Positions 57,366-64,000 of a stretch of DNA of 64,000 nucleotides are shown here, in pieces. A model generated the notes under the pieces. It was not told the DNA's origin. It did no database searches and saw only the letters and a list, made by a program, of their open reading frames with translations. The position numbers were made by a program, and so were the translations under genes. This DNA comes from Erythrobacter sp. SDW2 (GTDB lineage: Bacteria; Pseudomonadota; Alphaproteobacteria; Sphingomonadales; Sphingomonadaceae). The DNA lies in assembly GCF_021431965.1 (NCBI RefSeq), contig NZ_CP090370.1, forward strand, positions 2,852,001-2,916,000, read 5' to 3'. Numbering within the stretch: the stretch's first letter is position 1; each line of letters begins with the position of its first letter.

Positions 57366-57668
57366 ATGATTGCAACCGAAGCCCACGCCGAACCGCGCAT
57401 AGTCGCCAGTCGCTGGCGCTGGACCTACGCGATTTTTGCCGTGCTGCTGCTGGCGACCCCGCTGGTGGCGATGCAGTTCACCACCGAAGTGAATTGGGGC
57501 CCGGAAGACTTCGCGATCTTCGCCGCAATGCTGACGGGGCTCGGGCTATTGCTCGAGATCGCGGGAAGAGTTGCCAAGACGATGCAAGGCCGCGCGCTGC
57601 TGATGTTTGGAGCAGTGCTGGCCTTCCTGCTGGTCTGGGCGGAGCTCGCGGTCGGGCTGTTCGACTGA
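57366..57668 (+). CDS. Small three-helix membrane protein
   Basis: A 100-residue protein with hydrophobic helices at about 18-37, 46-66 and 76-97. I do not recognise a named family. ATG at 57366 begins MIATEAHAEPRI. It converges on yjhX with 10 bases between. The helix pattern and clean start support a real gene. Confidence 0.75.
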   Translation: MIATEAHAEPRIVASRWRWTYAIFAVLLLATPLVAMQFTTEVNWGPEDFAIFAAMLTGLGLLLEIAGRVAKTMQGRALLMFGAVLAFLLVWAELAVGLFD

Positions 57669-57678
57669 GCAGGAAGCA

Positions 57679-57936
57679 CTACCGGTTGTCGGGCTGCGAG
57701 CGGACCGCCTGCAGTCCTTCGCGCGTGATGCGGTAGGCTGCGCCACCGCTGCTGCGGATCAGACGCCGTTTGCGCAGCCGCTGGAACACGCCAAGCGAGC
57801 AATCGACCAGCCGGTAGCCGTCGCGGTTGTAGCAATCGACCTCGACCACCCGGCCATGTTCATCACGGAAGTATTCGATCCGCCCACCTTGGGCGAGCGC
57901 GTGCAGGACGCGCTGCTCGTGTCTGGAAATGTTCAC
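57679..57936 (-). CDS. yjhX: YjhX-family protein (UPF0386, candidate toxin)
   Basis: An 85-residue protein from GTG at 57936, the same length as E. coli YjhX and matching it along its length: NISRHEQRVLHALAQGGRI, VDCYNRDGYRLVDCSLGVF, and the ending AVRSQPDNR. A winged-helix-like DNA-binding fold is likely. In E. coli YjhX is described as a toxin paired with the acetyltransferase YjhQ; no such partner is adjacent here. No clear ribosome-binding site. The nearest GNAT gene in the window is 31 kb away. Confidence 0.88.
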   Translation of the reverse strand: MNISRHEQRVLHALAQGGRIEYFRDEHGRVVEVDCYNRDGYRLVDCSLGVFQRLRKRRLIRSSGGAAYRITREGLQAVRSQPDNR

Positions 57937-58137
57937 TGGAAGGGATGTCCACTTGCCGGGCCGCAGCCCGCAGCTGAGCAGGATGCCCCGCGCGCCATCG
58001 CGGGCGCGAGACATACGACAGCCCGATCCCGCGCGTAATTGCGCGGTCAGGCGGCTCAGTTGGTGGCAATCTCTTGCATGCTTCCCCTCGGGGTTTGGAC
58101 AACGCTTAAATGTCCCTGGCCGAAGGCCCCGTCAAGT

Positions 58138-58596
58138 TCAGACCAGTCTGGCGTGCCCCCCGGTCGAACCGAAGCCCCCTGCACCACGTGCGGTCTCGTC
58201 CAGTTCCTCGACTTCTTCCCACACCGCCCGCGTGACCGGGGCCAGCACCAGCTGCGCGACACGGTCGCCGCGATGGATGGTGAAAGGCTCGCTGCCATGG
58301 TTGATGAGGATCGCCTTCAGCTCGCCGCGATAATCGCTGTCGATGGTTCCCGGGGTGTTGGGCACGGTAATGCCGTGCTTGAGCGCGAGGCCTGAACGCG
58401 GGCGAACCTGTATCTCGTACCCGGGCGGGATCGCCATGCTGAGCCCGGTCGCCACGGCATGGCGTTCACCCGGCTTGATGGTCACATCTTCGGCCGAAAC
58501 CAGATCCATGCCGGCAGCGCCGGCCGTGGCATATTCGGGCAGCGGCAGGCCGTGGCCGTTGTTGAGGCGCTTCAGCTTCACCGGCACATTACTCAT
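58138..58596 (-). CDS. dut: Deoxyuridine 5'-triphosphate nucleotidohydrolase
   Basis: A 152-residue trimeric enzyme hydrolysing dUTP to dUMP. The five dUTPase motifs are present: [44 protein letters not shown] and the C-terminal [13 protein letters not shown] at 58596 overlaps the end of coaBC by 8 bases, so the pair is co-translated; dut next to coaBC is a common bacterial arrangement. Confidence 0.97.
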   Translation of the reverse strand: MSNVPVKLKRLNNGHGLPLPEYATAGAAGMDLVSAEDVTIKPGERHAVATGLSMAIPPGYEIQVRPRSGLALKHGITVPNTPGTIDSDYRGELKAILINHGSEPFTIHRGDRVAQLVLAPVTRAVWEEVEELDETARGAGGFGSTGGHARLV

Positions 58597-60265
58597 CAGT
58601 GTCGTCCATATTCTCGAGCGCCTCGGCGATGCGTTCGACCAGCGCGCGGGCGACATCGTCCTTGGGCATTTCCGGCAGCGCCTCGGCACCCTTCGAGCTG
58701 ACGATGTGGACGGTGTTTCGGTCCCCACCCATCACATTGCCCGACACATCATTGGCCACGATCCAGTCCGCACCCTTCCGCTTGCGCTTGGACTTGGCAT
58801 TGTCGAGCACGTCGTTGGTCTCCGCCGCAAAGCCGACCACGAGCCGCGGGCGCTTTTCACTCGCCGACAGGTTGGTGAGGATATCGGGGTTTTCCTCGAG
58901 GATCAGCGCCGGCGGAGCCGAACCGCGCTTCTTCATTTTCTGTCCCGCGACATCGCGGGTGCGCCAGTCGGCCACCGCCGCGACCATCACCGCTGCATCT
59001 GCGGGCAGCGCCTTGCGCACGGCATCGGCCATTTCGACCGCGCTTTCGACATCGACCCGGTCGACACCCGGCGGGGTCTTCAAGTGCACCGGCCCGGCCA
59101 CCAGAGTCACCCGCGCCCCGGCATTGGCGGCAGCAGCGGCAATGGCAAAGCCCTGCTTCCCGCTCGAACGGTTGGCGATGTAGCGCACCGGATCGATCGG
59201 CTCGTGCGTCGGCCCGGCGGTGACGAGGACATGCTTGCCGTAGAGCGGGCGATGCTCGGGCGTTTCATCGAAATCAGGCTGGCCATCGAGTAGGTCGTTC
59301 TCGAAGTCATCCTCGGTCACCAGCGGCCCATCGTCGGCAATCGGCTCAGGCTTCTGTGAACCGGTTCCGGTGGCAACGGTGTGGTTGATCGCATCGGCAT
59401 CGGTCGGCGGGGCCGACTTGGCCTTGCCCTTGGTGGCAAGCACCGGGCCGGCACCGGCGAGAGGTTCCGGCATTTCCTCCGCCGCGTCGCCGCCCCGGTC
59501 AACATCGGCACCAGACTCTTCAACCGGCGCATCCCACTGCGCCTCGATCTCTTCGAGGGAGCGCTTGCGGGTGGTGCGCGGAATGATCGATGCGAACAGG
59601 CCACCGAGAATGCCCCGGCTTTCTTCCTCCGGTTCGGGCTCCAGTGCCTCGACTTGCGGCGCGGGAACATGCTTGGGCGGGGGGGCGGGCGCAAGCTCTG
59701 CCTGATCGCGCAGCTCGACCTGTTCCGCACCGAGCAATTCGGCGATCGCGTTCCAGATCTCCTCCGGCTCGCGCAGGCGACCCGGCCCGAATTCGCCGCA
59801 GGCCATCGCGCCTTCGTCGGGGTCGACCACATGCACGCTCGCATCGCGCAATCGCGCAACGTTCATCTGCGTTGCGTCATGCTGCCACATCTTCACATTC
59901 ATCGCGGGTGCGACCATCACCGGCTTGTCGGTCGCCAACAGCAATGTGGAGGCAAGATCGTCGGCAATGCCTGCCGCCATCTTGGCCAGCATATTGGCCG
60001 TCGCCGGGCAGACCACGATCAGGTCGGCCTCACGGCTCAGCTGGATATGGCCCATCTCGACTTCGTTGCGCAGGTCCCACAGCGTGGTGTGGACCGGGTT
60101 CTCGCTCAGGGCGGCCAGCGCCATCGGGGTGACGAACTTCGCTCCGCCTTCGGTCAGAACGCAAGTCACCGCGCCGCCCTGCTTGCGGATCAGTCGCACG
60201 AGCTCGCACGACTTGTACGCCGCGATCCCGCCGCCGATGACGAGCAGGATTCTCGGGCCTGCCAT
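58589..60265 (-). CDS. coaBC: Bifunctional phosphopantothenoylcysteine decarboxylase/synthase with long linker
   Basis: Makes 4'-phosphopantetheine for coenzyme A from phosphopantothenate and cysteine. The CoaC flavoprotein half (about 1-185) has [15 protein letters not shown]73, PAMNVKMW and the active-site Cys156 ([10 protein letters not shown]). The CoaB half (about 341-558) has [25 protein letters not shown]. Between them is an acidic, Pro/Glu/Asp-rich linker of about 150 residues; typical CoaBC is about 400 residues long, this one 558. ATG at 60265 follows AGGAGG; GTG at 60268 is possible. Confidence 0.96.
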   Translation of the reverse strand: MAGPRILLVIGGGIAAYKSCELVRLIRKQGGAVTCVLTEGGAKFVTPMALAALSENPVHTTLWDLRNEVEMGHIQLSREADLIVVCPATANMLAKMAAGIADDLASTLLLATDKPVMVAPAMNVKMWQHDATQMNVARLRDASVHVVDPDEGAMACGEFGPGRLREPEEIWNAIAELLGAEQVELRDQAELAPAPPPKHVPAPQVEALEPEPEEESRGILGGLFASIIPRTTRKRSLEEIEAQWDAPVEESGADVDRGGDAAEEMPEPLAGAGPVLATKGKAKSAPPTDADAINHTVATGTGSQKPEPIADDGPLVTEDDFENDLLDGQPDFDETPEHRPLYGKHVLVTAGPTHEPIDPVRYIANRSSGKQGFAIAAAAANAGARVTLVAGPVHLKTPPGVDRVDVESAVEMADAVRKALPADAAVMVAAVADWRTRDVAGQKMKKRGSAPPALILEENPDILTNLSASEKRPRLVVGFAAETNDVLDNAKSKRKRKGADWIVANDVSGNVMGGDRNTVHIVSSKGAEALPEMPKDDVARALVERIAEALENMDDTDE

Positions 60266-60416
60266 CACTCGTGTCCTCCTAACCCGTGCCTCATGTGCCG
60301 CAGCCTAGCGGCGCGGATAAACCAGCGGAAGTCCTCACGTCCAATGGTTACGATTTGGCTAGCGAAGCGTGGTTACCGGGCCTAGGCTAACCGCAGCTGT
60401 GGGAGGGAAAACACAT

Positions 60417-60812
60417 ATGCGACTGGTTATCACTGCCTTGCTGTTCGTGCTTGGCCTCTTCTTCCTGTATATCGGCACCGGATTCCTGCTCGACCCTTCG
60501 GTGGCCGGCGGCGATTTCGGGCTGACGCCCAAGGGCACGCAAGGCCTGGCCACCATCCGCGGAGACATGACCGCGATTTTCTGGGTCACCGGCATCTGCA
60601 TGATCTGGGGTGCATGGAAGCGCAATGGCGACCCGCTCGTCGCGAGCGCGCTGCTGATGGGGATCGTGTTCTTCGGACGCTGTGTCTCTGCTACTATCGA
60701 CGGCACTTACGAAGCGTGGACCATGCCGATGGCGGTGGAAGCGCTGGTGGTGGTGCTGTGCCTGGTCGGCTGGAAGTTGCTCCCGCACCACGATTTGCGC
60801 GAAGAGGGATAG
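60417..60812 (+). CDS. DUF4345-like four-helix membrane protein
   Basis: A 131-residue protein with helices at about 3-24, 48-64, 72-90 and 103-121. The layout and the GTRGDMT-like segment (LATIRGDMTAIFW) fit the DUF4345 family of unknown function. The start at 60417 has a strong GGGAGGG upstream. It is divergent from coaBC, with a 151-base gap. Confidence 0.8.
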   Translation: MRLVITALLFVLGLFFLYIGTGFLLDPSVAGGDFGLTPKGTQGLATIRGDMTAIFWVTGICMIWGAWKRNGDPLVASALLMGIVFFGRCVSATIDGTYEAWTMPMAVEALVVVLCLVGWKLLPHHDLREEG

Positions 60813-60848
60813 GTCGGCCAGCCCTTGCCAAGCCGCTGGCACTTCGCA

Positions 60849-61865
60849 ATGGTTAGCGTTATGCGGGGTAGGTTCCGAACACGAGGGGCAATCGGTGCCG
60901 CGTTGCTGTTGCTGGCCGGCACTAGCCTGTCCGGCTGCGCGATCTTCGGCAGTGAGCCGATTGCGCCTCCTCCGCCACCACCTCCTCCACCGCCACCGCC
61001 ACCGCCCCCACCGCCCCCACCGCCTCCTCCACCGGCAACAAAGATGTGTCCGGATGGTTCGGTGATCATTCTCGGCGATCCTTGCCCGCGACCGCCGCCG
61101 CCTGTTCCCCCACCACCCGTGATGGGGAGGCCGCAGTCAGCACCGGCGGGGACAGCCGGAGCCGCATCGATGGTCGGCAATCCGGCGGGACAGCTTGTCG
61201 CCATGCAATCGCTGCCTGACGATGGCCGTGCATTCTGTCCAGCGCTGGAGGACTTCGCCACTTCGGCAGAATGTGCGCGTTACACCACACTTGCGGCCAA
61301 CGCGCCGCTCGGGGTCGCATCGCTGGGGGCTCCACGGAAGATGGAGGTCGGCAGGTATTACCCGGTCAACCTGGTAGTCGGCCGCAAGGAGCGTGCGGAG
61401 CAGATCGCGCAGGCCGCCGGGGCCTCCGGCGAAGTGACCTCGGGCGAGTTGAAGCTCGGTCCATGGATTTGCGCCGAGCTCAAGGCGGTGGATTTCGCGG
61501 TCAAGGGCGAAAAGCGCCAATGCCAGCGCAAGGCCGGTTCGCCGCAGGTCAGCTTCCAGTGGGAAGTCTCCCCGCAGCAGGAACGCAAGCTGGCTCTGGC
61601 TGCCACGGTCCAGAGCCTGACCGACAAAGACGGGCAACCGCTGGACCAGATCGACAGCGAAACCATCGCTGTCGAAGTGACCGCCGACACCATCACCCGC
61701 TTCGACAAGCAGATCGAACGGTTGACGGGCAGTGCGGGCGGGTTGCGCACCTTCCTGCTGGCGGTGCTCAGCGCGCTCGGTGTGCTCTCCGTCATCTTCT
61801 GGCGTATTCGCAATCTCGGCAAGAAGCCGGACCAGGACGCCCTCAAGGACCTGACCAAGAGCTAA
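60849..61865 (+). CDS. Proline-rich lipoprotein with C-terminal transmembrane helix (first of pair)
   Basis: A 338-residue protein. The lipobox SLSGC gives a lipidated Cys at about residue 30. A run of 23 prolines follows, then a Cys-containing segment (KMCPDGS), a second Pro-rich patch, a folded domain (about 110-300, with FQWEVSP) and a hydrophobic C-terminal helix (about 303-322) with a short charged tail. No family recognised. The start at 60849 or 60861 is uncertain, without a good ribosome-binding site. Its domain order matches the next gene. Confidence 0.8.
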   Translation: MVSVMRGRFRTRGAIGAALLLLAGTSLSGCAIFGSEPIAPPPPPPPPPPPPPPPPPPPPPPPATKMCPDGSVIILGDPCPRPPPPVPPPPVMGRPQSAPAGTAGAASMVGNPAGQLVAMQSLPDDGRAFCPALEDFATSAECARYTTLAANAPLGVASLGAPRKMEVGRYYPVNLVVGRKERAEQIAQAAGASGEVTSGELKLGPWICAELKAVDFAVKGEKRQCQRKAGSPQVSFQWEVSPQQERKLALAATVQSLTDKDGQPLDQIDSETIAVEVTADTITRFDKQIERLTGSAGGLRTFLLAVLSALGVLSVIFWRIRNLGKKPDQDALKDLTKS

Positions 61866-61973
61866 TCCAGTGACCGCCAGCGCACGATTTGCCGCCGACG
61901 GCCAATCGGTATATCTTCCCCGCAAACAGAACAGCCGGATCGCTACCGCAGGTTCAACAGCGGGAGGGTGGCA

Positions 61974-63194
61974 ATGGCGCGACATTCGATGAGGCTGGCG
62001 AGCTGTGCGATGCTCGCGCTGGCGGTGGCCGCATGCGGCGACAGACCAGCCGGGCAAAAGCCGGGCGATGTCTTCGCCGAGCCCGATCGGGAGGCCGGCG
62101 ATATGCTGTGCGATCTGACCGGTACCTATGAGACGAAGGCCGAATGCGACCGGTTTGCCGAGCAGTATGGCAAGCTCGCCGCCGGGATCGATGCGTTCGA
62201 ACCCAACCAGAAGATGACCGCCGACATGCCCGCTGTGGTGCGCTATTCCATCGTTCGGCTTGACGCAAAGGTGCAAGGCGAAGCGGGCGAGATCGCCAAA
62301 CCGGTCGCCCCGCCACCGCCTCCACCGCCCGCGCCCGTCCCATCGTCAACGCCAGCGACGCCGCTGCCGGAGCCACCCACATCGTCGCTCTCCCCCACGC
62401 TTTCGCCCCAGCCGTCGGCAACCTTCCGGCCGCGCCCGACCGAGGTCATCGTCGGGGAGCGACCCATCGTGATCGGGCGATCGCAAGTAAAGACCGCGCC
62501 GAATGCCGAGGAAGCGGTCGCTGCCGAGATCATCATCCCTGAATCGTGGGAAAACACCTCGCAAGCGATCGAGCGCGACGGCCCTATCAGCGATGCTTCG
62601 CCGATAGCAGAGGCGACGCCCGAGCCGCTACCGACGCCGATCGCTACCGGCCCCACGCAGGAGGAAATAGACAGCGCCATCGCCAAGGCCGAAAGCAAGG
62701 CGGCGCGCAATATCGGCGCGCCTACCGGGGGCACGACCGAGACCGGTCAGGTCAAGATCGGCACCATCATGTATGCCTGCCTCGAAGCCGATCCGAGCTT
62801 CAAGGTTGAACCGGCCGATTGTCAGCCCAAGAACACCCGCGAGGACCCTGACCCGACCTGGCGCTGGACCGTTACACCGAGCGAGCCGGGCACAAGCCAG
62901 CTCAAATTGCGCAGCGGCATCGTGGTCGAGGCAAGCGACGGCGGCTTGCGCAAGATCGGCCAGCCGAGCCGCACCGCCAATATCGAAGTCGACGTGACGA
63001 CACTGGGCGCGGTCAAGCGCTTCTTCGCCTCTGCCGAGGAATGGCTGAAGTCGCCCATCGGGGCGCTGGGCGCGCTGGCAGCGCTGCTGCTTGCCATCGG
63101 CGGCGTGCGGCGCGCTTGGAAAAAGATGAAGAGCGACGAGGAACCGCCAAACGAGCCAGCTGCCGAGCCGGAAGGCGACAAGCCGCCCGGCTGA
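61974..63194 (+). CDS. Proline-rich lipoprotein with C-terminal transmembrane helix (second of pair)
   Basis: A 406-residue protein. The lipobox VAAC gives a lipidated Cys21. An N-terminal Cys-containing segment (CDLTGTYETKAECDRF) is followed by a Pro/Ser/Thr-rich linker of about 100 residues, a beta-rich domain with WRWTVTPSEPG, and a C-terminal helix (about 362-381) with an acidic tail. The order lipid anchor, Pro linker, W/FxWxV-P domain, helix parallels the preceding gene, suggesting divergent paralogues. ATG at 61974 has GGAGGG upstream. Its stop abuts the ubiB stop. Confidence 0.82.
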   Translation: MARHSMRLASCAMLALAVAACGDRPAGQKPGDVFAEPDREAGDMLCDLTGTYETKAECDRFAEQYGKLAAGIDAFEPNQKMTADMPAVVRYSIVRLDAKVQGEAGEIAKPVAPPPPPPPAPVPSSTPATPLPEPPTSSLSPTLSPQPSATFRPRPTEVIVGERPIVIGRSQVKTAPNAEEAVAAEIIIPESWENTSQAIERDGPISDASPIAEATPEPLPTPIATGPTQEEIDSAIAKAESKAARNIGAPTGGTTETGQVKIGTIMYACLEADPSFKVEPADCQPKNTREDPDPTWRWTVTPSEPGTSQLKLRSGIVVEASDGGLRKIGQPSRTANIEVDVTTLGAVKRFFASAEEWLKSPIGALGALAALLLAIGGVRRAWKKMKSDEEPPNEPAAEPEGDKPPG

Positions 63195-64000
63195 TCAGCC
63201 GAGCCAGCCCAGCATCATCGCGCCCGCTGCAGCACCTGCACCCAGAGCTGCGCTGATGGCGTAGCCCAGCCAGCCGCGTCTCCGGCGTTGGCGACGCTCC
63301 CAGACCAGCTCGACCTCGGGCAGCGGCGGCGGTTCGGGCGCGCCGCCCTTGGGCGGGTAGCGTTCCTCGATGCGACGCAGCAGGTCCGGCAGGCCGGTCA
63401 GGGTCTGCATGTGGCGCTTGACGCTGTCGGCCAGCGCCGCTTCCGGTCCCAGCTCGTCGCGGATCCAGCTGCGCACATAGGGCGCGCTGACGTCCCACAT
63501 GTTGATCTGCGGATTGAGCTGGGTGGCGATACCTTCGACCATGACCATGGTCTTCTGCAGCAGCAGCAGGTGCGGCTGGGTCTGCATGTCGAAATCGCGG
63601 GTGATCGCAAACAGCCCGTCGAGCATCTGGCCGACGCTGAGCTCGCTCACCGGCTTGCCGCGCATCGGCTCGCCCACCGCGCGCAGCGCCGTGGCGAACT
63701 CGCCGACCGAATGGTGGCTCGGCACATATTGCGCTTCGAAATGGATCTCGGCCACGCGCTGGTAATTGCCGGTGGTCAGGCCGTAGAGGATTTCCGCCAG
63801 CCATTGCCGCGCCCGGCGGTCGATCCGGCCCATGATGCCGAAATCGATCGCCACGATGGTGCCGTCGGGCTCCACGAACAGGTTGCCCTGGTGCATGTCG
63901 GCATGAAAGAACCCGCCGCTGATCGCCTGGGTCAGGAAGGCCAGCACCAGCCGCTCGGCCAACGCGGGCAGATCATGCCCTGCCGCGATGAGCTCTTCGC
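63195..64000 (-). CDS. ubiB: Ubiquinone biosynthesis ATPase/kinase-like protein UbiB (5' part outside window)
   Basis: The C-terminal 268 codons are visible. The kinase-like ADCK segment FFHADMHQGNLFVEPDGTIVAIDFGIMG holds the HxD-like and DFG-like motifs. A Pro-rich stretch and a C-terminal hydrophobic tail (GYAISAALGAGAAAGAMMLGWLG, two short helices) anchor it. UbiB supports coenzyme Q synthesis, probably by extracting lipid intermediates using ATP. The frame runs off the right edge without a start. Its stop is directly back-to-back with the lipoprotein stop. Confidence 0.95.
   Translation of the reverse strand, partial: EELIAAGHDLPALAERLVLAFLTQAISGGFFHADMHQGNLFVEPDGTIVAIDFGIMGRIDRRARQWLAEILYGLTTGNYQRVAEIHFEAQYVPSHHSVGEFATALRAVGEPMRGKPVSELSVGQMLDGLFAITRDFDMQTQPHLLLLQKTMVMVEGIATQLNPQINMWDVSAPYVRSWIRDELGPEAALADSVKRHMQTLTGLPDLLRRIEERYPPKGGAPEPPPLPEVELVWERRQRRRRGWLGYAISAALGAGAAAGAMMLGWLG

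Noticed and set aside
61000-61035. CCN repeat as a CRISPR or minisatellite array
   Set aside because: The unit is a proline codon run in frame within a lipoprotein gene; there are no spacers.

Overview
The window is high-GC DNA, densely coding on both strands, with many 4-bp ATGA/GTGA gene overlaps. Its gene set fits an alphaproteobacterium of the Sphingomonadales, most likely the Erythrobacteraceae (Erythrobacter/Qipengyuania/Altererythrobacter type). Pointers are a NepR/EcfG general stress locus with an HWE-family kinase, a membrane-anchored CycM-type cytochrome c, a TimA-type Tim44 protein beside MltA, a PEP-CTERM-like protein, and an NrsF-controlled sigma factor. The taxonomic placement is inference from gene content. 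It is chromosomal core sequence; no phage, integrase or insertion-sequence transposase was found.

Layout. 0-2.2 kb: general stress response (CHASE histidine kinase, nepR, ecfG) around a two-way EcfG-type promoter. 2.2-8.1 kb: sodB, a dicarboxylate symporter, the glmM-DUF1272-thiD operon, a LOG-family protein and a PepSY membrane protein beside a Fur-like palindrome. 8.2-13.1 kb: a DAB inorganic-carbon uptake pair (dabB-dabA) with a divergent LysR regulator and a perfect 23-bp operator-like palindrome. 13.1-17.1 kb: tRNA-Gln, ppx-rlmE, a cytochrome c and pheA. 17.1-23.4 kb: a six-gene MoxR cluster (DUF4129, DUF4350, MoxR, DUF58, SpoIIM-like, RDD). 23.4-32.1 kb: two desaturases, an isoaspartyl peptidase, GNAT, SDR, an ECF sigma/NrsF pair with a match to the SigF promoter consensus, a ZntB-like transporter and a DUF885 protein. 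32.1-38.1 kb: a small-ORF-ispG-thioredoxin-like-deacetylase-L,D-transpeptidase operon, a second L,D-transpeptidase and a DMT transporter. 38.6-42 kb: acnA and a rhodanese. 42-46.8 kb: a poly-Ser PEP-CTERM-like protein and an interrupted ruvA...ruvB operon carrying a lower-GC gene of unknown origin. 46.8-50.5 kb: a MITE-like repeat, aroC and katG. 50.5-56.4 kb: smr-mltA-timA facing secB-murJ-trpS. 56.5-64 kb: DUF4136 lipoprotein, a lone YjhX, dut-coaBC with a long acidic linker in CoaBC, a DUF4345 protein, two related proline-rich lipoproteins and the 3' part of ubiB.

Most genes are housekeeping or stress functions. The least explained parts are the paired proline-rich lipoproteins, the lower-GC gene inside the ruv operon, the in-frame thioredoxin-TGA-deacetylase junction, the coupled small ORF before ispG, and several palindromic regulatory sites. 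No fully new multi-gene defence or mobile system could be demonstrated.
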